From: Caballeronia hypogeia
GTDB taxonomy: Bacteria; Pseudomonadota; Gammaproteobacteria; Burkholderiales; Burkholderiaceae
Length of the DNA: 59,814 nucleotides
Reading direction: 5' to 3'
Assembly: GCF_001544875.2 (NCBI RefSeq)
Contig: NZ_FCOA02000039.1
Span: 1 to 59,814 of the forward strand
In this document: piece by piece, positions 1 through 8,575 of the stretch
Position numbering within the stretch: the first letter of the stretch is position 1
How the letters are laid out: the number at the start of each line of letters is the position of its first letter
Translations under genes and position numbers: made by a program
The notes under the pieces: generated by a model
Seen by the model: only the letters and a program-made list of their open reading frames with translations
Told to the model about the DNA's origin: nothing
The model's database searches: none

Positions 1-685
1 TACGGTGCTCGATGCTTGCCCATTTTGGCACCCCCTTTTTCCAAAGGATAGGTGTCCGTTTTGGCGGGTCAATCTCAGGTGCGGCCGAGCGCGGCAACCA
101 GACGAAATCGAGATCCTGGAGATCTCTGAGGACTTTGGGTTCACGACCCTTGGGCCAAGTCCATTCCGCTGGATATGCCAATAGCATTCGCTCGGAAAAG
201 ACGGGGATTCCGTTGAACGATGGATCGTCGAGCGGCCGGAACAACAGGAAACCGGCGTCCAAGCGGCCATCCGCGATCTGATCGAGCTGAGCCTCGGAAA
301 GCAGATGGTGCAGCGTGATCCCCACGCCTGGAACCTCCCGCCGATATTTCTTCAAAACTTCCGCAATGGTCGGGGCGAGGTTCTGCATGACTGGCAGCGC
401 GATGGATAGATTTCCAGACTCTCCGCGGCCAGCACGTTGCGCTCGGTCTTTGGCCGCAGCGGCATCGTCGAGCAATTTACTTGCGTCTACCAGAAACTGG
501 CCACCGGCGTCGGTCAATTTCACGCCGCGAGTCGTTCGCTCGAATAGGCGCGTGCCCATGTCATCTTCGAGCGCCTGGATCTGGCGCGTCAGGGCGGGCT
601 GGGCAATGTGCACCGCCTGAGCCGCGACGCTGATGCTTCCATGCTTGGCCACAGCACAAAAGTAGCGCAGTTGACGCAAATCCAT
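1..685 (-). CDS. LysR-family transcriptional regulator (3' end outside window)
   Basis: The reading frame starts at the ATG at 685 and stays open to the left window edge, so about 228 residues are present and the C-terminus is missing. The N-terminus MDLRQLRYFCAVAKHGSISV, followed by an AQPALTRQIQALEDDMGTRLFER segment, is the classical LysR winged helix-turn-helix (residues 1-60). The rest is the start of the periplasmic-binding-like effector domain. It is divergent from the M20 amidohydrolase at 881, which it most likely controls through the 195-bp gap that contains a perfect palindrome. The inducer cannot be read from the sequence. Family certain, target inferred. Confidence 0.9.
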   Translation of the reverse strand, partial: MDLRQLRYFCAVAKHGSISVAAQAVHIAQPALTRQIQALEDDMGTRLFERTTRGVKLTDAGGQFLVDASKLLDDAAAAKDRAQRAGRGESGNLSIALPVMQNLAPTIAEVLKKYRREVPGVGITLHHLLSEAQLDQIADGRLDAGFLLFRPLDDPSFNGIPVFSERMLLAYPAEWTWPKGREPKVLRDLQDLDFVWLPRSAAPEIDPPKRTPILWKKGVPKWASIEHR

Positions 686-707
686 GGCTATACCTTTCCG
701 GCATCGA

Positions 708-719
708 TTCGATATCGAA
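708..719. promoter_or_regulatory. Candidate LysR operator (palindrome)
   Basis: TTCGATATCGAA is a perfect 12-bp palindrome lying 23 bp upstream of the lysR ATG, in the divergent lysR/amidohydrolase gap. Position and symmetry fit a LysR recognition or autoregulation site; it has no experimental support. Confidence 0.4.
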
Positions 720-880
720 ACGCTATTTTACGGTATGGCGGACAGTTCCTACAATCCGTATGGATCGAGATAGGCGAAGGACGCGGGGCGGATTTACGTC
801 ACTCGGCTTCTCCGCGCTGTCTAGGTTGACGGATGGCCTTGAGCTACCCGTGGTCCTGAGTCCTCTCGCGGATATCCAAC

Positions 881-2080
881 ATGTTTCTCGACAAAGAACC
901 CACTCTGAACCTCAATCGACTGGTTGCGTTTCGTCGCGATCTGCACATGCACCCGGAACTCAGGTATGAGGAGAATCGGACGGCGGAAAAGATCGTCGAC
1001 TTCCTCGCGGCACTGAATATTCCAGTCGTTGGTGGCTTGGGCATGACGGGTATGGTGGCCAGCATCCACGGTAGGGGACGCAGCGGTGCTGATCCAGGTC
1101 CCGCCGTGGGCATTCGCGCCGATATGGATGCGTTGCCAATGCAGGAGCGCAATCGCTTCGGGCATGCGAGCAAACATGATGGTCGCATGCATGCATGCGG
1201 ACATGACGGGCATACCACCATGTTGCTCGGGGCGGCCGAGTTACTGGCAGGCAACCGCGACTTCGATGGGACCGTACATTTGATTTTCCAGCCCGCCGAA
1301 GAAGGAGGGGCTGGCGCACGCGCCATGATGGACGACGGACTATTCGATAAGTTTCCGTGTCAGGCGGTCTTCGCTCTGCACAACTGGCCGGCACTTGCGC
1401 AGGGAAAAATGGGCGTGCGTGTCGGCCCGATCATGGCCGCCGCAAGAATGTTCGAGATCATCGTGCGAGGCAAGGGCGGGCACGCAGCGCTACCACACAC
1501 GACGATCGACCCGATTCCCGTGGCTTGCTTCATCGTTGCGCAATTGCAGACCCTCGTGTCGCGCGGCACTGATCCCCTGGATTCCGCCGTACTGACCGTG
1601 GGCAGAATCGACTCCGGCACGTCGCCCAACATCGTGCCAGACGAGGCACGCATTCTTGGGACGTGCCGCACGCTGACCCAGGAATCGCAGCAGTTCCTGA
1701 TCGACGGCCTGCATCGCATTTCAAGCCATGTTGCTGAAGCACACTTCGCCACTGCCGAAGTCGTCATGAGGTCGGGCGGATACCCCAGCACGACGAATCA
1801 CAGGAACGAAGCGATGTTCATGGGGGACGTCATGCGCGAAATGGTCGGCGACGACAATGCTCATACCGACGTTCTGCCCGCGATGACGGCGGAAGATTTT
1901 GGTTTCATGTTGGAAGACGTCCCTGGCGCCTACGGTTGGATTGGCAATGGCACCGACAACCAACCTGGAGTGGGCCTACACAACCCCGGCTATGACTTCA
2001 ACGACCACAACCTGGACTTGGGCGCGCGATTTTGGGATCGCCTGGCGCGCCGGTGGTTCGAATCTCGGGCGCAGCGCTAA
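881..2080 (+). CDS. M20-family amidohydrolase (hippurate / N-acyl-amino-acid hydrolase type)
   Basis: 399 residues, the usual length for HipO/AbgB-like cytoplasmic M20D amidohydrolases, which cleave the amide of N-acyl or N-aroyl amino acids using two metal ions. The metal-binding MHACGHDGHTTMLLG segment lies at about 103-117 (Cys106, His108, Asp109), Glu140-Glu141 is in QPAEEG, and a further His167 is in ALHNWP. The dimerisation domain occupies the middle (GKGGHAALPH region). Divergent from a LysR gene and followed 150 bp later by an MFS importer, which suggests uptake and hydrolysis of one conjugated substrate. The start is the only good ATG, but the ribosome-binding site is poor. Substrate unknown. 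Confidence 0.9.
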   Translation: MFLDKEPTLNLNRLVAFRRDLHMHPELRYEENRTAEKIVDFLAALNIPVVGGLGMTGMVASIHGRGRSGADPGPAVGIRADMDALPMQERNRFGHASKHDGRMHACGHDGHTTMLLGAAELLAGNRDFDGTVHLIFQPAEEGGAGARAMMDDGLFDKFPCQAVFALHNWPALAQGKMGVRVGPIMAAARMFEIIVRGKGGHAALPHTTIDPIPVACFIVAQLQTLVSRGTDPLDSAVLTVGRIDSGTSPNIVPDEARILGTCRTLTQESQQFLIDGLHRISSHVAEAHFATAEVVMRSGGYPSTTNHRNEAMFMGDVMREMVGDDNAHTDVLPAMTAEDFGFMLEDVPGAYGWIGNGTDNQPGVGLHNPGYDFNDHNLDLGARFWDRLARRWFESRAQR

Positions 2081-2236
2081 TGCGCGTCCCTCGCTCATCG
2101 GACGACTGTAAAACCGGCCGCCGTTCGTCTGGAGGAAACTTTTCAGCCTTGGACTTTCCGCACGTTATTTGCTTCGTAATCTAACGCATCAAGCCGCCTA
2201 GGCGATCGACACGTATCGCCGGGAATGGAGACAACG

Positions 2237-3550
2237 ATGAGTAAAAATCTTCAAATTTCCAGAGCAGAAGAACTCGCTCTGGATCAGGCAAAGCCGTCAA
2301 GACAACGCGTTTTGCTTCTGTTCATTCTTTTCATTGGGATTTCCGTTGCATATTTAGACCGTGTCAATGTCGCGGTTATCGCAGCGAACGCGCAGTTTCT
2401 CGCCGATATGGGGATTGCGGGGCAGCCGGTCAAAATTGGACTGTTGATGAGCTCGTTTTTGATCGCTTATGGGACTGCAAATGTCATCTTAAGTCCGCTC
2501 GGCGCATACCTCGGGCCTCGCAAGGCCATGATATCAGCGTATTTGATCATCTGCGCTGCACTCGTCATTGGAGGGATTGCAGGCACCTTTGCCATCCTGA
2601 TTGCAACGCGCATTATGCTTGGAATTGGGGAGGGTCTCTACTACCCGATGCAAAATACGTTCGTCAAGAACTGGTTTCCGTCCAAGGAGCGCGGCAGGGC
2701 TAACACTGCGTGGATTATCGGGCAATCGCTGGCACCGGCCGTTGCCATGCCTATTTTTACGTACCTGGTTATGACGTACTCGTGGCGAGCAACGTTTCAT
2801 TGGTCTTTCGCGCTGAGCCTCATACCTCTAGCGCTGCTTTTGTTTTTTACTGCGGACACGCCGCGCAGACATAAGCGGGTCAACCAACGAGAACTCGAGC
2901 ATATTGAAGCTGAGCTGGCTTGCCAGTCAATTGATAGGAATGGACACCGCACAGGGAAAGAATCGCTGCGTGAGTTAGCGGGGTCGTATGTGCTGAACTA
3001 CCGCTTCTGGCTGCTGATGTTGATCCTTGCGACGAACTCGATCTTGTCCTGGGGTTTGCTGAGCTGGTTGCCCACATATTTGAATCATGAGCGCGGATTC
3101 TCCTGGGAGACAATGGGGTGGATGTCGTCGTTGCCGTTCATCGTTGGACTCTTCTTTAAAATTATTTCCGGCATATTGATCGATCGCACGGGAAGAAATG
3201 CGCCCATCATCGTCGTGTCGGCCCTGCTGTGTGCCGTGGGGGTATATTCCGGCGTCGTTATCGAGAATAATTACGTCGCCGCCATTACCATCGCTTTCGG
3301 TATAGGCGCTTCATCGATGCAAATCCCCGCCATCTTTACCTTATTGCAGGCTTTGGTACCCAAGCGGGCAATTTCTTCCGCAGCCGGGACACTGAATGGT
3401 ATTGCCGTGGGGTTTGGAGCGCTGTCGCCAGTCCTGATTGGATTTTCAATCAGCATCACAGGAAATTTCAGCACGGCGCTATACGTTATTATTGGCGTCA
3501 TATTAACGGGCGGCCTGCTGGCGGCAATACTTGCGACACAACGGCTTTAG
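2237..3550 (+). CDS. MFS transporter, anion:cation symporter (ACS) type
   Basis: 437 residues with about 12 hydrophobic segments. The first helix ISVAYLDRVNVAVIA (about residues 36-50) and the later GGIAGTFAILIATRIMLGIGEGLYYP segment are typical of the ACS family (glucarate, galactonate, phthalate and tartrate carriers). I chose the ATG at 2237, not the one at 2225, because GGAG lies 6 bp before it. It follows the amidohydrolase on the same strand and may import that enzyme's substrate or a related organic acid. Local base composition is somewhat more AT-rich than the neighbours. Substrate not recognisable. Confidence 0.88.
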   Translation: MSKNLQISRAEELALDQAKPSRQRVLLLFILFIGISVAYLDRVNVAVIAANAQFLADMGIAGQPVKIGLLMSSFLIAYGTANVILSPLGAYLGPRKAMISAYLIICAALVIGGIAGTFAILIATRIMLGIGEGLYYPMQNTFVKNWFPSKERGRANTAWIIGQSLAPAVAMPIFTYLVMTYSWRATFHWSFALSLIPLALLLFFTADTPRRHKRVNQRELEHIEAELACQSIDRNGHRTGKESLRELAGSYVLNYRFWLLMLILATNSILSWGLLSWLPTYLNHERGFSWETMGWMSSLPFIVGLFFKIISGILIDRTGRNAPIIVVSALLCAVGVYSGVVIENNYVAAITIAFGIGASSMQIPAIFTLLQALVPKRAISSAAGTLNGIAVGFGALSPVLIGFSISITGNFSTALYVIIGVILTGGLLAAILATQRL

Positions 3551-3570
3551 GAAATTCGCTGAGTTCTCTG

Positions 3571-3601
3571 CTACACCAGCTTGGTCAAGAGGTTGGTGTA
3601 G
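3571..3601. terminator. Possible bidirectional hairpin between convergent genes
   Basis: CTACACCA at 3571-3578 pairs with TGGTGTAG at 3594-3601, leaving a 15-nt loop that contains the stop codon of the converging LysR gene. There is no clear T-run, so this may be only a weak terminator. Confidence 0.35.
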
Positions 3602-4502
3602 CTTCACGAACGAGCCACTCGCGAAAAGCAACGAGCTTGGGTAAGGAGGCGGATTCACTCCGATAAACGATGAAGTAGGCGAGCTCGGCGGCGTGCGTCA
3701 TCTTCGGAAAAAGTTTTATCAAGCGTCGCGCCGCGACGTCGTCCTTGGCCATGACGCTTCGAGCCAAAGCAACGCCATGACCGTCTATGGCGGCCTGCAA
3801 TACGGCGGCTGAATTGTTGATCTGCATCCCACGCGCTGGATCGACTTTCTTCGCTCCCGCTCGCTCGAGCCAGTCGGCCCACGACGTGAATCCAATGTGA
3901 GCATCGACAGACAGATCATGAATGAGCGGCTTGCCGGCCAAGTCATCTGGCCGCTCAATCTTTCCATTTTTCTTTAGCCAGGCCGGCGAGCAGACGGGAA
4001 AGATTTCCTCTTCCATCAGCTTTTCGGCGACAAGACCGGGCCACGCGCCACGGCCGTATCGCACGCCGATGTCGATGCCCTGCGCGGCGAAGTCGACGAG
4101 CTTCAGATTGGTGTCCAGACGTACGTCCGTTTCAGGACAAATCTCGTGAAAGCGGTCGATTCGAGGAAGCAGCCACTTGGCGGCGAAGGAAGGGCTCACC
4201 GCAACCGTGAGAACTCCGCCTCGTGTCCCCTCTCGCAAGCGGCTCAGCCCAGTGGACAGGCGATCAAAACCGGCTCGGATATCTGGAAGGGCGCGTTCTG
4301 CGCTTTCGGTGGGAATCAATCGGGAACGACCACTTGTTCCTCGATGGAACAACGGTGCGCCTAGCCACTCTTCCAGCGAGCGAACGAGTTGTCCGACCGC
4401 CGCGGGCGTAACGTTCAGCTCGGACGCAGCAGAGGAGAAGCTCTGATGTCGCGCGCTTGCCTCGAAGGCACGCAACGCGTTCAGAAAAACAGGTGCTTTC
4501 AT
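3585..4502 (-). CDS. LysR-family transcriptional regulator (GcvA-like)
   Basis: 305 residues. The N-terminus MKAPVFLNALRAFEASARHQ and the following SFSSAASELNVTPAAVGQLVRSLEEWLG are typical of the GcvA/AmpR branch of LysR regulators, with the winged HTH at about 5-65 and the effector-binding domain after residue 90. I start it at the ATG at 4502; the longer open frame to 4619 adds 39 residues with no family match. It is divergent, with a 135-bp gap, from the carboxymuconolactone-decarboxylase-family gene at 4638, which with the downstream C-S lyase is the likely target. Confidence 0.9.
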   Translation of the reverse strand: MKAPVFLNALRAFEASARHQSFSSAASELNVTPAAVGQLVRSLEEWLGAPLFHRGTSGRSRLIPTESAERALPDIRAGFDRLSTGLSRLREGTRGGVLTVAVSPSFAAKWLLPRIDRFHEICPETDVRLDTNLKLVDFAAQGIDIGVRYGRGAWPGLVAEKLMEEEIFPVCSPAWLKKNGKIERPDDLAGKPLIHDLSVDAHIGFTSWADWLERAGAKKVDPARGMQINNSAAVLQAAIDGHGVALARSVMAKDDVAARRLIKLFPKMTHAAELAYFIVYRSESASLPKLVAFREWLVREATPTS

Positions 4503-4637
4503 GAAAGATTTTCTTTGCCACTTCAAAAGAATATAGCAGTTGTGCGACGCCGTTGCGAACTGAAGAATGAGGGCGAAGACACTCGCTGAATCGAGCGAGT
4601 TCCGTGGTTCGAAATCCACTCCTTTCGGGAGAAACCG

Positions 4638-5162
4638 ATGAGCAACAATGTGCGGGTCACCCCGTGGAAAGACGGTGATGCGGCGCCTGAAGAACTCCTC
4701 GCTGCAATGAAGGGGCGAAGACCGAACGGCGAACTTATCGGCATCGACCGCGTTTTACTTAAGAGCTTCCCCCTCGCAACTGGGTGGAATGAGTTGCTGC
4801 GGAGAATTCGCACAGAATTCAGTCTCAAGCTCAAGTATCGCGAACTCATCATGCTTCGCGTCGCGGTGCTCAACGACGCCGAATTCGAATGGAACGTGCA
4901 CTATCCGGCGTATCTGGACGCGGGCGGCACGCAATCGAAGGCCGATGCTATCAAGGCACCGGAAGTAGACGTCGCAGTGTTCAGCGAAGCGGAGCGTGCT
5001 TTGCTGCGGCTAGCCGACCAATCGACTCGCACGGTCAAGGTCGAATCTGAAGTGCTCGACGCCCTGAAGGGGTTCTTCGGCGAATCGCAAACAGTCGAAG
5101 CCGTCGCAACCGTCGCCGCATACAACATGGTCTCGCGCTTCCTGGTCGCGTTGTCCGTCTGA
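4638..5162 (+). CDS. Carboxymuconolactone-decarboxylase-family protein
   Basis: 174 residues, all-helical CMD/AhpD fold. The core reads LKYRELIMLRVAVLNDAEFEWNVHYPAY. The family's E-W-x-x-H pattern is present, but the CxxC pair of AhpD-type peroxidases is absent, so a thiol peroxidase role is unlikely. The family includes gamma-carboxymuconolactone decarboxylases and many uncharacterised proteins, so the reaction is open. It is the first gene of a probable two-gene unit with the MalY/PatB-like enzyme and is divergent from a GcvA-like LysR gene. Confidence 0.82.
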   Translation: MSNNVRVTPWKDGDAAPEELLAAMKGRRPNGELIGIDRVLLKSFPLATGWNELLRRIRTEFSLKLKYRELIMLRVAVLNDAEFEWNVHYPAYLDAGGTQSKADAIKAPEVDVAVFSEAERALLRLADQSTRTVKVESEVLDALKGFFGESQTVEAVATVAAYNMVSRFLVALSV

Positions 5163-5324
5163 TTTTTGGGGGAAACCCTTGTGGAACAAGGCTTTGCCAT
5201 CCATGAGCTACGCTCATTGCCCCGTGAGAACATACCATTGTTGTTCTGGATTTCGCGCTGCTACTCTAGCTGCAATTCGAGGTCACGCCGTTCGCGTGTC
5301 GTTCTATTGCAAATGGAAGCTATC

Positions 5325-6563
5325 GTGAAAGTTCACTGTGAAATGACGGGCAGCGGCGCCTCCGCTGGAAAGACCAAGTCGATATTCGATGATGCTATCG
5401 ACAGGAAGCAATCGAACTCGCTGAAATGGGCGTTCGGAGAACGCTTGCTGAGCGCGGAGGAAATCGCTGCGGACCCGCTGCCAATGTGGGTTGCGGATAT
5501 GGACTTCCGCACACCCCAACCCGTAGTTGACGCGCTTCATGAAGCAGTGGAGTTCGGCGTTTTCGGATATTCGCGGGGAGCCACGGATAGCTACGTCGCG
5601 GCGGTGACCGGCTGGCAAGCAAAGCGATTTGACTGGGAGGTGCCTGCGGAATGGGTTCTTCAGTCGAGCGGGATCATTACCGCGCTCAAGAACGCCATCC
5701 AGGCTTTCTCGGCCCCAGGCGACTCAGTCCTGATTCAACCTCCCGTTTACGCGCACTTCCATGACGACGTGCTTCTGAATGGACGGCAACTGGCGCTGGC
5801 TCCGCTGGAGCGTGTGGGGATGTCCTATCGATTCAATGAGAAGACGTTCGAGGCGGCCATCAAGCCGAATACCAAGCTCTTCATTCTGAGCAATCCGCAT
5901 AACCCGACAGGTAACGTGTGGACCGAGGCCGAATTGCAGGCGATGGGTGAGATCTGCTTGCGACATGGCGTGTTGGTCATTTCGGACGAGATTCACCAGG
6001 ACCTCATCATCAACCCATTCAAGAAGCACGTGCCGTTTGCTTCGCTGAGCAACAAATTCGCTGAGAGCAGCATCACGTGTACCGCGCCGAGCAAGACCTT
6101 CAACTTGCCTGGCTTGCAGAGCGCAAACTTGTTCGTTCCGAATCGTCGCTTGCGAGATGAATTACGCCGGCAGTTCGACAGGAACATGTACCAGTCTGTG
6201 AACACGCTTGGGATGGTAGCGGCGGAGGCAGCGTATGCGCACGGCGAGCCATGGCTAGAAGAACTTCTGCCTTATCTTCGCGAGAATCATGCGCACTTCC
6301 GCAATGCAGTCCACAGCCTGACCTCAAAGATTGAAGTCCTTCCGGCTGATTCTCTTTACCTGTCCTGGATGGACTGCCGTGGGCTTGGTATGGATCCCGA
6401 TGCACTCAACAGTTTCATGCTGACCAAAGCCCGCTTATGGCTGGACAAGGGACAGAAATTCGGGCTGGAAGGTCACGGATACATGCGTGCCAATCTCGGT
6501 TGTCCGCGTGCCACGATTGATGAAGCGATTCGCCGTCTGACGAACGCCCTTGCCGAACTTTAA
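5325..6563 (+). CDS. PLP-dependent aminotransferase class I/II, MalY/PatB-type cystathionine beta-lyase
   Basis: About 412 residues, cytoplasmic fold-type I PLP enzyme. Key features are the MWVADMDFRTPQPV segment near residue 55, SNPHNPTGN at 189-197, DEIHQD around 221-226, and the Schiff-base lysine in APSKTFNLPG (about Lys257). This pattern marks the MalY/PatB group of C-S beta-lyases, which cleave cystathionine or other cysteine conjugates. The open frame extends upstream to 5166, but those residues do not match the family. I chose the GTG at 5325 because GGAAG lies 5 bp before it; the ATG at 5313 is the alternative. The substrate is not certain: a broader aminotransferase role is possible. 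Confidence 0.85.
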   Translation: MKVHCEMTGSGASAGKTKSIFDDAIDRKQSNSLKWAFGERLLSAEEIAADPLPMWVADMDFRTPQPVVDALHEAVEFGVFGYSRGATDSYVAAVTGWQAKRFDWEVPAEWVLQSSGIITALKNAIQAFSAPGDSVLIQPPVYAHFHDDVLLNGRQLALAPLERVGMSYRFNEKTFEAAIKPNTKLFILSNPHNPTGNVWTEAELQAMGEICLRHGVLVISDEIHQDLIINPFKKHVPFASLSNKFAESSITCTAPSKTFNLPGLQSANLFVPNRRLRDELRRQFDRNMYQSVNTLGMVAAEAAYAHGEPWLEELLPYLRENHAHFRNAVHSLTSKIEVLPADSLYLSWMDCRGLGMDPDALNSFMLTKARLWLDKGQKFGLEGHGYMRANLGCPRATIDEAIRRLTNALAEL

Positions 6564-6569
6564 GCGGTA

Positions 6570-6590
6570 GTCGCGCCGCTGCTGCGCGAC
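6570..6590. terminator. Hairpin after the C-S lyase gene
   Basis: GTCGCGC (6570-6576) and GCGCGAC (6584-6590) form a 7-bp stem with a 7-nt loop directly after the stop codon, followed by GGTTTGCTTC. It is a candidate weak intrinsic terminator. Confidence 0.4.
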
Positions 6591-6977
6591 GGTTTGCTTC
6601 TCGGTGAGTGATGAACCACGCGTCGAGGTGCGGGCATCGAATACTCGCCGTCTTCTCAGCGCACGGCTGCGACCTTTCACTGAAGCATCTGGAAGGCAGG
6701 CCGTAAATCGTAAACCTACGCAAACGCGACGGATATGCCGCCGTGTCGAGGGACGCTGTTGCCATTTTTTAAGCGCAGCGAAGGCCTGAGAGAACACGCT
6801 CCTTTTTCCGCGCTAAGCGGAAACGTCAAGGCGCTAAAGACATTTGCACACAGGAGGGGCAGAACGGTCTCAAGAGCGATGCGACATCGCGCTGCGCATC
6901 GTTGTTTGCGCGCAACAGGACTTATCAATTTTTTAATCTAAGAAGAACAAAGAAACAAACCCTTCATTGGAGGCGAC
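6591..6977. other. Intergenic region before the amino-acid permease
   Basis: 387 bp without a credible gene; short open frames here show no family likeness. The last 60 bp are AT-rich (TTATCAATTTTTTAATC) and end in GGAGG six bases before the permease ATG, so this stretch probably holds the permease promoter and leader. No operator symmetry stood out. Confidence 0.5.
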
Positions 6978-8411
6978 ATGAGCAGTGACATTCAGACGCA
7001 AACTTATGAGCAGGAGGACCTGAAGAGAGACCTCAAGAATCGGCACATCCAGATGATTGCTATTGGAGGCGCCATCGGGACGGGTCTTTTTTACGGGTCT
7101 TCGTGGGCAATCCGTACAGCCGGTCCTGCGATTCTTCTCGTTTTCTTGCTGGCATCGATTGCTATCTATTTCATCATGCGCGCGCTTGGAGAAATGGCAG
7201 TCGAGGAGCCGGTATCGGGTTCATACATTTCGTATTCGAATCGGTATATTCACCGTTTTGTGGGTTTCCTCAATGGCTGGAACGCATTCATATTTCTGCT
7301 TGCAACAAGCGCGGCGGACCTGAACGCCTTGGGTAACTACGTTCATTTCTGGTTTCCACACATACCGATCTGGGTCACGGCCGGCGCCGCCGTATCGCTG
7401 ATGTTTTGCGTCAACGTCATCGGCGTCAAGATATACGGTGAGGCTGAGTTCTGGTTTGCCCTCGTGAAGGTCGTTGCCATCGTCGCGATGATCGCGTTCG
7501 GCGCAGGGATGATCGTGTTCGGCATCGGTAACAACGGCGTTCCGATCGGTTACCACAACCTCGTAGACCACGGTGGCTTTTTTGCGAAGGGAGCAGGAGG
7601 GACGTTCCTGGCAATCGTCATGGTCGCTTTCTCGTTCGGTGGCGTGGAGAATCTCGGGCTGGCAGCGGGAGAGACCAGGGACGTCAAGACGGTCATGCCC
7701 AAGGCTATCAACGCGACGTTCTGGCGGCTGCTCATTTTCTACGTCGGCGCAATGGCGGTCCTTCTGATGGTGTTCCCGTGGACCTCGTTGACGACCAAGG
7801 GCAGCCCGTTCGTCCAGGTGTTCACGAAAATCGGCATCCCGGCAGCGGCGAGCATCATGAATCTCGTGGTGATCATGGCCGTGTTGTCCGCAGTCAACGC
7901 AAGCGTGTTCACCAACAGCCGCACGTTCTACAACCTCTCGCTCCAGAAGAACGCACCCGCGTTCCTCGGTGTGACGAACTCCCGCAAGGTGCCGCATCGG
8001 GCAATTTTGATGGTCTTCGGGACGATGTTTGCCGGCGTGCTGCTGAACTACTTCATGCCCGAGCAGGCGTTCGAGCTCTTCTCTTCAGTGACAGTGTTCG
8101 CTCTCGTTTGCGCATGGGGCTCGATTGTGATCAGTCATCTGCGTTTCAGGAAGCTGAAGATTCGCAATGGAGAAGTGAACCAACTGTCGTACAAGATGCC
8201 GTTCTACCCTTACAGCAATTACATTGCGCTGCTCTTCGTCGGAGCAGTCCTCGTCGGCATCGCTATCTTGCCCGACATGCGCATGTCGCTGGTTGTTTCC
8301 GCCGTCTGGGTGGCCGTGGTCTATGTCGCGTACCGGTTCTACGTCCGCAAGGGTGTGTCTCAGACGAGTGACAGCGCCGAGCTTGACGAAGCTGAGGACC
8401 AGTTGGTTTGA
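6978..8411 (+). CDS. APC-superfamily amino-acid permease (GabP/AnsP/AroP type)
   Basis: 477 residues with about 12 membrane segments. The first transmembrane helix carries the substrate-binding motif GGAIGTGLFYGS (about residues 30-41), followed by the PAILLVFLLASIAIYFIMRALGEMAV segment typical of the amino-acid transporter (AAT) family. These are inner-membrane proton symporters importing one or a few amino acids. GGAGG precedes the ATG by six bases. The gene stands alone; the next gene encodes an unrelated TPR protein. Which amino acid is carried cannot be told from the sequence. Confidence 0.92.
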   Translation: MSSDIQTQTYEQEDLKRDLKNRHIQMIAIGGAIGTGLFYGSSWAIRTAGPAILLVFLLASIAIYFIMRALGEMAVEEPVSGSYISYSNRYIHRFVGFLNGWNAFIFLLATSAADLNALGNYVHFWFPHIPIWVTAGAAVSLMFCVNVIGVKIYGEAEFWFALVKVVAIVAMIAFGAGMIVFGIGNNGVPIGYHNLVDHGGFFAKGAGGTFLAIVMVAFSFGGVENLGLAAGETRDVKTVMPKAINATFWRLLIFYVGAMAVLLMVFPWTSLTTKGSPFVQVFTKIGIPAAASIMNLVVIMAVLSAVNASVFTNSRTFYNLSLQKNAPAFLGVTNSRKVPHRAILMVFGTMFAGVLLNYFMPEQAFELFSSVTVFALVCAWGSIVISHLRFRKLKIRNGEVNQLSYKMPFYPYSNYIALLFVGAVLVGIAILPDMRMSLVVSAVWVAVVYVAYRFYVRKGVSQTSDSAELDEAEDQLV

Positions 8412-8575
8412 AGCGGCAAGACTCAAGCGTCTCTTTGGATGGAAGGGCGGTTTGCGTCGAGAGACTGTCACGCAGCAAATTGGTTTAATTATTGTTCCTT
8501 TGACTGGGCTTTCAGTACTTCAGCTCCAACGCTGCCGGTATTGGTCGCTCAGGAATTTTTGGAGTTTTCAGCGCC

